A stretch of 55,635 nt of DNA from a bacterium (GTDB lineage Bacteria; ARS69): assembly GCA_025774805.1 (NCBI GenBank), contig JALGZR010000007.1, positions 1 through 55,635 of the forward strand, written 5' to 3'. This document shows, piece by piece, positions 18,129 through 25,916 of this stretch; within the stretch, counting starts at the first letter, position 1, and the number at the start of each line of letters is the position of its first letter. A program made the translations under genes and the position numbers. The notes under the pieces are model-generated. The model ran no database searches. It was not told the origin of the DNA and saw only the letters and a program-made list of their open reading frames with translations.

Positions 18129-18448
18129 GTGCGTGTCCCCTCGAGAGCGCTCCTCGCTCGAGACCCCAGACCGCGTTTCTCACCCGGCCTGTCGCCAGCG
18201 CAGCTCGGCCCTGCCACCGCAGGGACCGGCGACCCATGCGGTGACGGAAGGCCTTGGAAGGACCGGGAACGGATCGGCATCGAGCCGGGGAAGGGACGCA
18301 GCTCTCCGCCGGCGGGTCTCCCCGGAGGATCTACGAAAGAAGAGTCCTCCCGAGCGGGAAGCCCGGGGCGACGCGGGTGGCGAGGACGGCCGGGAGAGGG
18401 AATCGGAGGACGAGGGTCGGGCGCGACGGCCCGGGTCGTTCAGGAAGG
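18129..18448. other. 320-base spacer between convergent genes
   Basis: I find no gene. Frames on both strands are Arg/Pro/Ser-rich noise. The stretch GGGACGCAGCTCTCCGCCGG near 18294 recalls the second half of a c-di-GMP (GEMM) riboswitch, but the conserved first half is missing. A weak inverted repeat at about 18419-18432 may end the minus-strand sugar transferase gene. Confidence 0.5.
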
Positions 18449-19282
18449 TCAGCACGCGCCCTTGCCGGTCAGGACCACAGCGACGGTGCGAAACAGGATC
18501 TTCAAGTCCTGAAGAATCCACCGTCCCCGGATGTATTCGAGGTCCTGTTCAAGCTTTTTCTTCACGTCGTCGATATTGGAATCGTAGTCAAGGTTGACTT
18601 GAGCCTGTCCGGTGATGCCCGGTCGCACTCGAAGTCGTTCTCGATACCCCGGGATCTGCTCGACGAACAGGTCCACGAAATAGGGCCGCTCGGGACGAGG
18701 TCCGACCAGGGTCATCTGCCCGAGGAGGACGTTCACGAACTGGGGCGTCTCGTCGAGTCGGGTGAACCGCAGGACTCTCCCGATGGAAGTGATGCGGGGA
18801 TCGTTCTTGCTCGACCACTGCGGACCGTACTCCTCGGCGTTCACGACCATCGTGCGGAACTTGTAGATCCGGAACGGGGTGCCGTGGGCGACGGTGCTCC
18901 GGCGATGGGAGCGGCGCCGGTCCGCCGGCCCGGAGGCCCCGCTGGCGGCGGCGCGACGGCGGATCTCGCGACGATCCAGTCCCACCCGGACCTGGCCGTA
19001 GAGGATGGGACCTTTCGAGGTCGCCTTGATGAGAAGCGCGATCACCACGAAGGGCGGGATGAGCAGCGCGAGGGCGATGAGAGAGATCGCCACGTCGAGG
19101 GCCCGGCGGCCCCTGTCGTCGAGGCGGCGGAGCCACCGGGCGCGAGGAGCGATCGCGGTCGTAGGATTCGTCTTCGGGAGGGTCCGGTCGGGAAGATCCC
19201 CCGCCGACGATTCGGGTCGGGCGCTCGCCGCGCGTAGGTGCACGGGGATCCTCAGGGCTGTCGGCGTCGGAACCGATGGCAT
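18449..19282 (-). CDS. polyprenyl-phosphate sugar-1-phosphate transferase (first copy)
   Basis: 277 residues from ATG 19282 (GGGA about 9 nt upstream). One membrane segment (ALDVAISLIALALLIPPFVVIALLI) is followed by the bacterial sugar transferase domain (PF02397): GPILYGQVRVGLDRRE, FRIYKFRTM, SIGRVLRFTRLDETPQFVNV, LVGPRPERP, VRPGITGQAQV. It lacks the N-terminal multi-membrane and CoA-binding-like part of WbaP/WcaJ-size proteins, so it is a short PglC-like form. It joins a sugar phosphate to undecaprenyl phosphate at the inner membrane, starting a polysaccharide. An Arg-rich insertion (about 30 residues with RRRAAASG, DRRRSHRR) splits the VGLDRR and FRIYKF motifs; the second copy at 35544 has the same. 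Divergent from the export operon. Confidence 0.92.
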   Translation of the reverse strand: MPSVPTPTALRIPVHLRAASARPESSAGDLPDRTLPKTNPTTAIAPRARWLRRLDDRGRRALDVAISLIALALLIPPFVVIALLIKATSKGPILYGQVRVGLDRREIRRRAAASGASGPADRRRSHRRSTVAHGTPFRIYKFRTMVVNAEEYGPQWSSKNDPRITSIGRVLRFTRLDETPQFVNVLLGQMTLVGPRPERPYFVDLFVEQIPGYRERLRVRPGITGQAQVNLDYDSNIDDVKKKLEQDLEYIRGRWILQDLKILFRTVAVVLTGKGAC

Positions 19283-19523
19283 GATCCGTCCCTGACGGGC
19301 GAGGGGCTGTCCCGAGGGGATGTTTCGCAAGGACGGGGCCAGTCGGGCCGCGGGATCGAGGCAGGCGGGAGCGGGCGACCTTGTGGAAGGGTGGGCTTCG
19401 CTGTAGGATCTTTGATCGCCAGATCCGGGCGGGGCCGCGCGCTGGGGGATTCCCCCCCGGCCGGGTGGGGAGGATTCCCCGCCCCGACCCACGCCGAAGC
19501 CTACGAGCAGGGGGGAGAGGGCC

Positions 19524-20504
19524 GTGCTGCAGAGCTGGGGAACGCGACTGACGGCGTGCTGCCTCGGGGCGGCGCTCGCGGTGATCCCGATGGCACCGGG
19601 ATGGACCCAGGGCGTCGAGTACACGATCGGGATCGGGGACGAGCTGGAGGTCACCGTCTGGCAGCGGGCCGAGCTCGGGGGCAACTTCGTGGTCGACACG
19701 GAGGGGAACGTGACTCTGCCTCTGGTCGGCGCGATTCGGGCCAGCGGGCAGACCCCGGCCCGTCTCGGTGAGGAGCTGACCCGACGCTTCTCCTTCGTCG
19801 ATCGGGAGGTGAGCCAGGTCACCGTCGCGGTCCGCGAGTACAACTCCCGCCGGGTCTACGTGATGGGAGAGGTCATCCAGCCGGGATCCTTCGCGTTCGC
19901 TCGAATCCCGAGCGTGTGGGAGGTCATCCGGGAGGCGGGAGGGCCGACCCCCGAGGCGGCTCTGAGCCGCGTTCGGATCATCCCGCCCGAGGGCGGGGGC
20001 CCGCCGCAGGTAGTGGACCTGGAGCTCGTGATCTCGACGGGGGACTTCGGCCTTCTACCCGACCTGAGGGCGGGGAGCACGATCCTGATTCCTCGGGCCG
20101 AGGTGGTCGGGCCCGAGGGGGACGTCATCCACGTTTACGGAAACGTGGGGGCCCCGGGGACGTACTCGATCGACGCCGGGCGAACGCTGCTACAGGCCAT
20201 CCTCACGGCGGGGGGCCCCGCGGGGAACCCGGACATGAGCCAGGTCCGGGTCGTGAGGCCGGGACCGGTTCGTGCGCGCGTCTTCACCGTCGATCTCGAA
20301 GACTACACCCACGACGGGATTCTCTTCGCGAACATCCCCCTCCTTCCCGGAGATACCGTGACGATTCCGGCGAACCAGCGGACGATCATCTGGGGTGCGG
20401 TGCGGGCAGTCGCCAACATCTCGACGAACCTGCTCGCGACGATCTTCTTCTTCCGGAATTTCAACGACGAGAACACGACGACGGTGGTCCGGGTTCGTGA
20501 ATAG
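19524..20504 (+). CDS. Wza-like polysaccharide export protein (SLBB domains)
   Basis: 326 residues from GTG 19524 with GGGGGGAGAG upstream. N-terminal signal peptide ending near PGWTQG; no lipobox at that point. Poly_export domain (about 33-110: YTIGIGDELEVTVWQRAEL, GNVTLPLVGAIRASG), then two SLBB-like units (RRVYVMGEVIQPGSFAF and IHVYGNVGAPGTYSIDAGRT). Near the C-terminus is a hydrophobic helix (VANISTNLLATIFFF) that may enter the outer membrane. Role: outer-membrane or periplasmic channel for polysaccharide export. First gene of a long plus-strand operon. Confidence 0.93.
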   Translation: MLQSWGTRLTACCLGAALAVIPMAPGWTQGVEYTIGIGDELEVTVWQRAELGGNFVVDTEGNVTLPLVGAIRASGQTPARLGEELTRRFSFVDREVSQVTVAVREYNSRRVYVMGEVIQPGSFAFARIPSVWEVIREAGGPTPEAALSRVRIIPPEGGGPPQVVDLELVISTGDFGLLPDLRAGSTILIPRAEVVGPEGDVIHVYGNVGAPGTYSIDAGRTLLQAILTAGGPAGNPDMSQVRVVRPGPVRARVFTVDLEDYTHDGILFANIPLLPGDTVTIPANQRTIIWGAVRAVANISTNLLATIFFFRNFNDENTTTVVRVRE

Positions 20505-20531
20505 CGGCCGCCCGAAAGGGAGATCCATCCT

Positions 20532-22148
20532 TTGATTTTCGAAAACAAGCGGATCATCGACTTCCGAGAAATCCGTCGGATGCTCTGGCGACGGAAGCTC
20601 CTGATCGCCATTCCGATCGTGGTGACCGTGGCCGCGGCGATCGTCGGAATCACGATGACCGAGCCGATGTACGACTCCGTGGCGACCCTGGTGGTCGAGA
20701 GGCCGGTTCCGCTGACCCGGACGGTGGCCCAAGCCATGGGGGTCGGCGGCCGAAACGACAACGAGGGCGTCCGGATTCTCCGCAAGCGCATCCAGTCCTC
20801 GAGCTTCCTGGAGTCGGTGGCGGTGCAGATCGGGCTCCACGAGAACGCGCGGATCGTGGAGAGGGCCCGCCAGCTCGCCGAGGAGAACCCCGAGCACGGC
20901 TTTCAGGATCTGCTGCTGCGCCAGTGCGTCGATGCCCTCAATCGGATGCTCGACATCCGTTCCGAGGGATGGGACGTCTTCTACATCCGGGCGGTGTCGA
21001 GCTCCGCGCACCTCGCGTACCAGGTGGCATCGACGGTCGCGGAGCAGTACATCCACTCGAACCGGCAGAATCGCCTGAAGCAATCCGAGGAGGCGTTCAA
21101 CTTCGCCCAGGAGCAGATGGCGATCTACGAGACGAAGCTCGAGGAGAAGCGCCGTCAGCTCCGGGAGTACGAGCAAGAGATCGCGCTGAAGCCGCTCTCG
21201 TCCTCTCCCGTGCACGACACGAACCTCAGCCGGGTGAACTCCCTGATCGTGGCCGCCCAGGCGGACATCGAGTTCCTGCGCGGCCGCCACGCCTCGGTGA
21301 ACGCCCTTATTCTGGAGGCGGGACTGGAGGCGTTTCTCGACCTGCGTCTGATGGAGTCCTCGAAGCTGGTCGCGTTGCGGGAGACCCTCTTCGAGCTCGA
21401 GCGGCATCTCGCGCTCACGCTCATGGAGTACGACGAAGGCGAATCCCCCGTGATCTCGGCGAAGAACCAGACCGCGGTGAAGAGCCAGCAGCTCCTGAGC
21501 GAGCTGGAGAGCCTGGCCAGCAACGCCTTCCCCACGATCGTGCCCGAGTACCGACGGCTCTTGGTGGACTACGAGTACACCCTGATCAGCCTCGAAGCGG
21601 CCGGACGACGTCAGCAGGAGCTCAAGGACTTCTTGAACAAGTACGCGGCGGATCTCGCGAACATGCCGGCCGAGGAGTTCCGGCTCAACCGTTTCCGGGA
21701 GGACGTGGAAAGCGCCGAAAGGCTCTACCAGACCTGGCTGGAGCAGGCGAACAGTACTCAGATCGCCAAGGCGGTCCAGTCGGCGAACGTCGGCAACCAG
21801 ATCATCCTCATCGAGCCGGCCCGTCTCTCTCTCGCTCCGTTCGCCCCCGAGAAGGAGAAGATGCTGATGCTCGCCCTGTTGATGGGCATCGCGCTCGGGG
21901 TGTGCGCCGCTGTCGTCATGGAATACCTCGACCTGACCCTGAAGTCGGTCGAGGAGATCGAGATGGTCCGGGAGGCTCCGATCCTCGGCGCGATTCCGCG
22001 GATGCAGTCGGCGGTGATCGCGGACATGGAGGCCCGTCGGCGACGCCGGATCCGGATTCTCGTGCCCTCGCTGATCTTCACGGCCTTGGTGATCGTCGTC
22101 CTTGGTTACTACTACTTCTTCGTTCTCCAGCCCCCTCCCACCGGGTGA
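20532..22148 (+). CDS. Wzz/GNVR-type polysaccharide chain-length determinant
   Basis: 538 residues starting at TTG 20532, with AGGGAG 10 nt upstream. An N-terminal membrane helix (LLIAIPIVVTVAAAIVGITM), long periplasmic coiled coils (SEEAFNFAQEQMAIYETKLEE, LKDFLNKYAADLANMP), the GNVR-like segment (AERLYQTWLEQANSTQIAKA) and two C-terminal membrane stretches (MLMLALLMGIALGVCAAVVM; VPSLIFTALVIVVLGYYYFF). Matches co-polymerases of exosortase-linked exopolysaccharide loci. It controls chain length and links polymerisation to export; usually partnered by a BY-kinase, which here is the next gene, 2 bases away. Confidence 0.92.
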   Translation: MIFENKRIIDFREIRRMLWRRKLLIAIPIVVTVAAAIVGITMTEPMYDSVATLVVERPVPLTRTVAQAMGVGGRNDNEGVRILRKRIQSSSFLESVAVQIGLHENARIVERARQLAEENPEHGFQDLLLRQCVDALNRMLDIRSEGWDVFYIRAVSSSAHLAYQVASTVAEQYIHSNRQNRLKQSEEAFNFAQEQMAIYETKLEEKRRQLREYEQEIALKPLSSSPVHDTNLSRVNSLIVAAQADIEFLRGRHASVNALILEAGLEAFLDLRLMESSKLVALRETLFELERHLALTLMEYDEGESPVISAKNQTAVKSQQLLSELESLASNAFPTIVPEYRRLLVDYEYTLISLEAAGRRQQELKDFLNKYAADLANMPAEEFRLNRFREDVESAERLYQTWLEQANSTQIAKAVQSANVGNQIILIEPARLSLAPFAPEKEKMLMLALLMGIALGVCAAVVMEYLDLTLKSVEEIEMVREAPILGAIPRMQSAVIADMEARRRRRIRILVPSLIFTALVIVVLGYYYFFVLQPPPTG

Positions 22149-22150
22149 AC

Positions 22151-22978
22151 ATGACCAAGAAGCAGCCGGTCGAGCACACGATCTATCAGGATTTCGATCC
22201 GGAGGCTCCCGAGACCACCGAGTTCCGTCGGATCTTCACCCGGATCACCCGGCGGGGTCAGACGCAGAAGATCCGATCGATCCTGTTCACCAGCGCCGAT
22301 CGCGCCGAGGGAAAGACCACGTCGGCCGCCCTGTTCGCCATGGTCGCCGCTCTCCACCAGGGTCTGCGCACGTGTCTCGTGGATGCCGATCTCCATCGTC
22401 CGCGAATCGACAAGCTCTACGACATTCCGAAAGAGCCGGGCCTGGCGGAGATCCTGGGGGAGGACCTCTCCATCGAGACGTGCCTGAAGTCGTCGCGCTA
22501 CGACAACCTCAAGGTCATCCCCGCGGGAGGAAGGTGTCCTTTCCCGTCGGAGCTCCTCATTCCGGATCGGATCGCGGCGACCAGCAGCAAGCTGAAGCTT
22601 CTCTTCGATCTGATCGTGCTCGATGCACCACCCCTGCTTCCGGTCAGCGACCCGGCCGTCCTGGCTCGAGAGGTGGACGGCGTGGCCCTGGTGGTGCGGG
22701 CGGGCCGAACCCAGCGGGAGGTGGCCCTCCGTGGGAAGAAGATCCTGGACGACGTCGGGGCGAACGTCCTGGGCATCATCGTGAACAACGCCGACGACGT
22801 GCTTCCCTACTACTACGGGCACACGTACTACCACTACAGCGGGGCCGAGGCCCTCTCCACGAAGAGGGAGGAACTGAACCCGAGCCGCCGGGAGGAGAAA
22901 CGGCTGGAGGTCCGACCGGACGCAAAGGGCGCCGTGAAGCCCCCGGTCCGAGGCCGCGCCGCCGGCTCCTCGGGATGA
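22151..22978 (+). CDS. BY-kinase-like ATPase of the polysaccharide co-polymerase
   Basis: 275 residues. Modified Walker A SADRAEGKTTSA with Lys55, Walker A' CLVDADLHRPR, Walker B-like LIVLDAPP, and a Tyr-rich cluster (YYYGHTYYHYSG) near residue 220, the place where bacterial tyrosine kinases autophosphorylate. In CpsD/CapB-type systems this cytoplasmic ATPase pairs with the Wzz-like membrane protein and cycles with export. Unlike typical members, the Tyr cluster is not terminal: about 45 basic residues (KREELNPSRREEKRLEVRP) follow. Stop and next start overlap by four bases (ATGA). Confidence 0.92.
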   Translation: MTKKQPVEHTIYQDFDPEAPETTEFRRIFTRITRRGQTQKIRSILFTSADRAEGKTTSAALFAMVAALHQGLRTCLVDADLHRPRIDKLYDIPKEPGLAEILGEDLSIETCLKSSRYDNLKVIPAGGRCPFPSELLIPDRIAATSSKLKLLFDLIVLDAPPLLPVSDPAVLAREVDGVALVVRAGRTQREVALRGKKILDDVGANVLGIIVNNADDVLPYYYGHTYYHYSGAEALSTKREELNPSRREEKRLEVRPDAKGAVKPPVRGRAAGSSG

Positions 22979-23940
22979 AGGGGTTCTGGGGCACCTGGCT
23001 CCGGCTGGGGGTCGGCCTCGGGGCGCTCGCCTTCCTGATCGCCCGGGTGGACATGGGCCGGGCCGCGGAGACGCTGAGGACCGCCGACCCGGCGTGGATC
23101 GGATTGGCGCTGGCCGTTCAGGGGCTGAGCAAGACCTGCTGGGTCCGCCGGTGGGGGACCCTTCTCGGCGTGACCGGAACGCACCCGGGCGCGGCCACTC
23201 TTCTTCGCTTGATTCTCGTCGGGCTGTTCTTCAACAACTTCCTTCCCTCGTCCATCGGGGGAGACGTGGTCCGGGGGATCGGCTTGGCGAGGACTGGGGT
23301 CCCCCGGGCTGCGGCGGCGGCCACGGTGCTGGCGGACCGGCTGATCGGGCTCTTCACCCTGGGCATCATGGCGGCGCTGGGAGGGCTCCTGGGGGCGATC
23401 TTCTGGCCCGCGGACGGGCCGTGGGTGGCGGCGGCCGTGTTCGCGCTCGGAGTCGTGGCGGCGATCCCGTTGGTGACGCGTCCCGAGGTCCTCGACCGAA
23501 TCGCCCGCTCCCGCCTGATTCCGCTTTTCGGGAGAGTCGCCGGCCGGATCCGCAAGCTGATCGACCGGATCTCCTTTCTGTCGGGGCGGCGGCGGGCGGT
23601 CACCCGGGCGGTGGCGCTCTCTCTCGGGCTCTCGGCATGCTCGGCGGTCTATCATTGGTCGGTGGGCCGGGCGATCGGCCTTCCCGTCCCCCTGGCGGCC
23701 TTCTTCGTGATCGTCCCGACGGTCATGCTGTTCGCTGCGCTGCCGATTACCTTGAATGGGCTCGGGGTCCGGGAGCTGGGCTTCGTCGGGCTCCTGGGGG
23801 CCCAGGGGGTACCCCCCTCGACCGCGGCGGTGTTCGCCTTCCTCGCGTTCGCGGGGACCTTCGGATTCGCCATCGCGGGCGGGATTCTGTTTCTGGTGGG
23901 CGGCCGTCACGCGGATCCCCGCGACGGAGGTGCGGCATGA
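22975..23940 (+). CDS. flippase-like membrane protein (lysylphosphatidylglycerol synthase TM / UPF0104), copy 1
   Basis: 321 residues, about eight hydrophobic helices. Signature FFNNFLPSSIGGDVVRGIGLAR is the conserved loop of the LPG_synthase_TM family (the AglD/GtrA-independent flippase-like group). GT2, such proteins and GT-C enzymes often occur together in lipid-linked sugar transfer. It is a candidate for moving or handling a polyprenyl-phosphate sugar. A second homologue lies at 24980, on the other side of the GT2 gene. ATGA overlaps at both ends show tight coupling. Confidence 0.85.
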   Translation: MKGFWGTWLRLGVGLGALAFLIARVDMGRAAETLRTADPAWIGLALAVQGLSKTCWVRRWGTLLGVTGTHPGAATLLRLILVGLFFNNFLPSSIGGDVVRGIGLARTGVPRAAAAATVLADRLIGLFTLGIMAALGGLLGAIFWPADGPWVAAAVFALGVVAAIPLVTRPEVLDRIARSRLIPLFGRVAGRIRKLIDRISFLSGRRRAVTRAVALSLGLSACSAVYHWSVGRAIGLPVPLAAFFVIVPTVMLFAALPITLNGLGVRELGFVGLLGAQGVPPSTAAVFAFLAFAGTFGFAIAGGILFLVGGRHADPRDGGAA

Positions 23941-24974
23941 AGACAGTGCGGACCGAGGTTCGTCCCTCCCGCCCGGGGGAGCGCCGGGAGCCGAGCGAGC
24001 CCACGGGCTCGACGAGGCTCAGCATCTCGTTCGTGGTCCCGCTCTACAACGAGGTGGAGAACGTCGATCTTCTCGTCGCGGAGGTGCGGTCGGTGATGGA
24101 CGGATCGAATCGGGAGTGCGAGGTCCTCCTGATCGATGACGGCTCCACCGACGGGACGGCGGAACGGCTCGCCGGAGTGCCCGCGATGGACCCGCGCTTC
24201 CGGGTGATCCTGCTGCGGCGCAACTTCGGTCAGACGGCGGCGATGTCCGCCGGCTTCGACCATGCGCGGGGCGACGTCATCGTGGCGATGGACGGCGACC
24301 TCCAGAACGATCCGGCGGACCTCGAGATCCTGATGGAGAAGATCGAAGGGGAGGGCTACGACATCGTCAGCGGCTGGCGGAAGCGGCGCCGTGACCCGCT
24401 GTTCAGCCGCAAGGTCCCCTCCTGGCTGGCGAACCGTCTGATCGGGTGGCTCACCGGCGTGCGCCTTCACGACTACGGCTGCTCGTTGAAGGCCTACCGG
24501 GCCGAGGTGCTCCAGAACGTCCGGCTCTACGGCGAGATGCACCGCTTCATCCCTGCCCTCGCGAGCTGGGGAGGGGCCCGGATCACCGAGGTGCCGGTCA
24601 GCCATCGACCGAGGACCCGGGGTACCTCGAAGTACGGTATCAATCGAACGATTCGAGTTCTACTTGATCTGATCACTGTCAAGTTCTTGCTTTCCTTCGC
24701 GACAAGGCCACTTCAGGTGTTCGGGCTTTGGGGCCTGGGGATGTTCGGGGTCGGCAGCCTGCTGACGGGCTATCTCGCCTACATCCGCCTCTTTCACGGC
24801 TCCCCGCTCTCGGATCGCCCGCTCCTGATGCTCGGGATTCTCATGATCCTGATGGGAGTGCAGCTCGTCAGCATGGGGCTCCTGGCGGAGATCAGCATTC
24901 GTACGTACCACGAGTCGCAGGAAAAGCCGACCTACGTGATCCGGGAGATCGTGGAGGATGATCAGGAGGTCTGA
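23937..24974 (+). CDS. DPM1/GtrB-like family 2 glycosyltransferase
   Basis: 345 residues. GT-A catalytic domain with SFVVPLYNEVENVD, LLIDDGSTDGT, the metal site AMDGDLQNDP, and FGQTAAMSAGFDHARGDV; two C-terminal membrane helices (LFGLWGLGMFGVGSLLTG-like and LMLGILMILMGVQLVSMGLL). This architecture makes polyprenyl-phosphate-linked monosaccharides at the inner membrane. About 25 extra N-terminal residues rich in Arg and Pro precede the fold. Overlaps the flippase-like gene by four bases. Confidence 0.92.
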   Translation: MKTVRTEVRPSRPGERREPSEPTGSTRLSISFVVPLYNEVENVDLLVAEVRSVMDGSNRECEVLLIDDGSTDGTAERLAGVPAMDPRFRVILLRRNFGQTAAMSAGFDHARGDVIVAMDGDLQNDPADLEILMEKIEGEGYDIVSGWRKRRRDPLFSRKVPSWLANRLIGWLTGVRLHDYGCSLKAYRAEVLQNVRLYGEMHRFIPALASWGGARITEVPVSHRPRTRGTSKYGINRTIRVLLDLITVKFLLSFATRPLQVFGLWGLGMFGVGSLLTGYLAYIRLFHGSPLSDRPLLMLGILMILMGVQLVSMGLLAEISIRTYHESQEKPTYVIREIVEDDQEV

Positions 24975-24979
24975 GACGC

Positions 24980-25915
24980 GTGAGCCGGAGGTGGCCCTGG
25001 TCGACGGTCGGGAAGCTCGCGGTGAGCGCTGCTCTCATCGGCTTCCTGGGAGTTCGGTACGGCGGCGATCCGGCGTTTCGGCGGACGCTGGGGGAGTTGG
25101 ATCTGCGGGCCTTCTTCGCGGCGGAGGCCGTGGTCGCCGGAGGCCTCTTTCTCTCCGCCCTCCGTTGGAAGATCCTGCTTCGGGCTGCGGGTGTGTCTCT
25201 GGGGTTCTGGAGATCCCTCCGTCTGTATCTTGTCGGCTACTTCTTCAACTTCTTCCTGCCGACGACCGTCGGGGGCGATGTCGTCCGGGCCATGGGCCTG
25301 GGGAGCCGGGCCTCGCTGCCGGTCGTGGGAGGGTCGATCGTCGTCGAACGAATCCTCGGCTTCGGTTGTCTGCTGGTCATCGGCATCCTGGCGAGCTTCG
25401 GTCTCCCCTCCCTGGCCGTGGCCCGCGGTGTCCTGCTGCTGAGCGCGGCCCTCTACGTGGGGGGGCTCGCTCTGATCCTGCTCGTCCCCCTTCCCCCCGT
25501 GGATCGGGGGGGATGGACCGGACGGATCCTGGGCGGGCTCCGGCGCACCGCCCTGGAGATCCGCTCCTACGGATTCCACGGAGCGGCGCTCGGAGGGGGG
25601 CTCCTGCTCTCCCTCGGGTGGCAGCTCTCCCTCGTGGCCGCGAACGCCATCCTCTCGCGTGGGTTGGGCGGGGTGGCTCCCCTGAAGAGCCTGCTGGCCC
25701 TGATTCCCGTCGTGCAGGCGATCACGATGATCCCGGTGAGCTTCGGAGGACTGGGCATCCGGGAGGTCGGGTACGAGTACTTCTTCCGGAGCTCCGGATT
25801 CGATCCGGCCGGGGCAGTCGCGCTCGGCGTGGGCTGGCTCGGCGTGACGATCGCGTTGGCCCTCAAGGGCGGTCTCGTCTACCTGACGTCCCCGGTGGGG
25901 GAGCGGGAGGCGTGA
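24980..25915 (+). CDS. flippase-like membrane protein (LPG synthase TM family), copy 2
   Basis: 311 residues from GTG 24980, five bases after the GT2 stop. The same loop as copy 1 appears (FFNFFLPTTVGGDVVRAMGLGSR), plus IPVSFGGLGIREVGYEYFF, matched by LPITLNGLGVRELGFVGLL in copy 1. About eight membrane helices. Two paralogues in one operon suggest two lipid-linked substrates or a heteromer. Function is inferred from family and context only. Confidence 0.85.
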   Translation: MSRRWPWSTVGKLAVSAALIGFLGVRYGGDPAFRRTLGELDLRAFFAAEAVVAGGLFLSALRWKILLRAAGVSLGFWRSLRLYLVGYFFNFFLPTTVGGDVVRAMGLGSRASLPVVGGSIVVERILGFGCLLVIGILASFGLPSLAVARGVLLLSAALYVGGLALILLVPLPPVDRGGWTGRILGGLRRTALEIRSYGFHGAALGGGLLLSLGWQLSLVAANAILSRGLGGVAPLKSLLALIPVVQAITMIPVSFGGLGIREVGYEYFFRSSGFDPAGAVALGVGWLGVTIALALKGGLVYLTSPVGEREA

Positions 25916-25916
25916 G

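Noticed and set aside
18290-18330. c-di-GMP (GEMM) riboswitch-like string
   Set aside because: Only a partial match to the second half; the conserved first half is absent and no gene lies suitably downstream.
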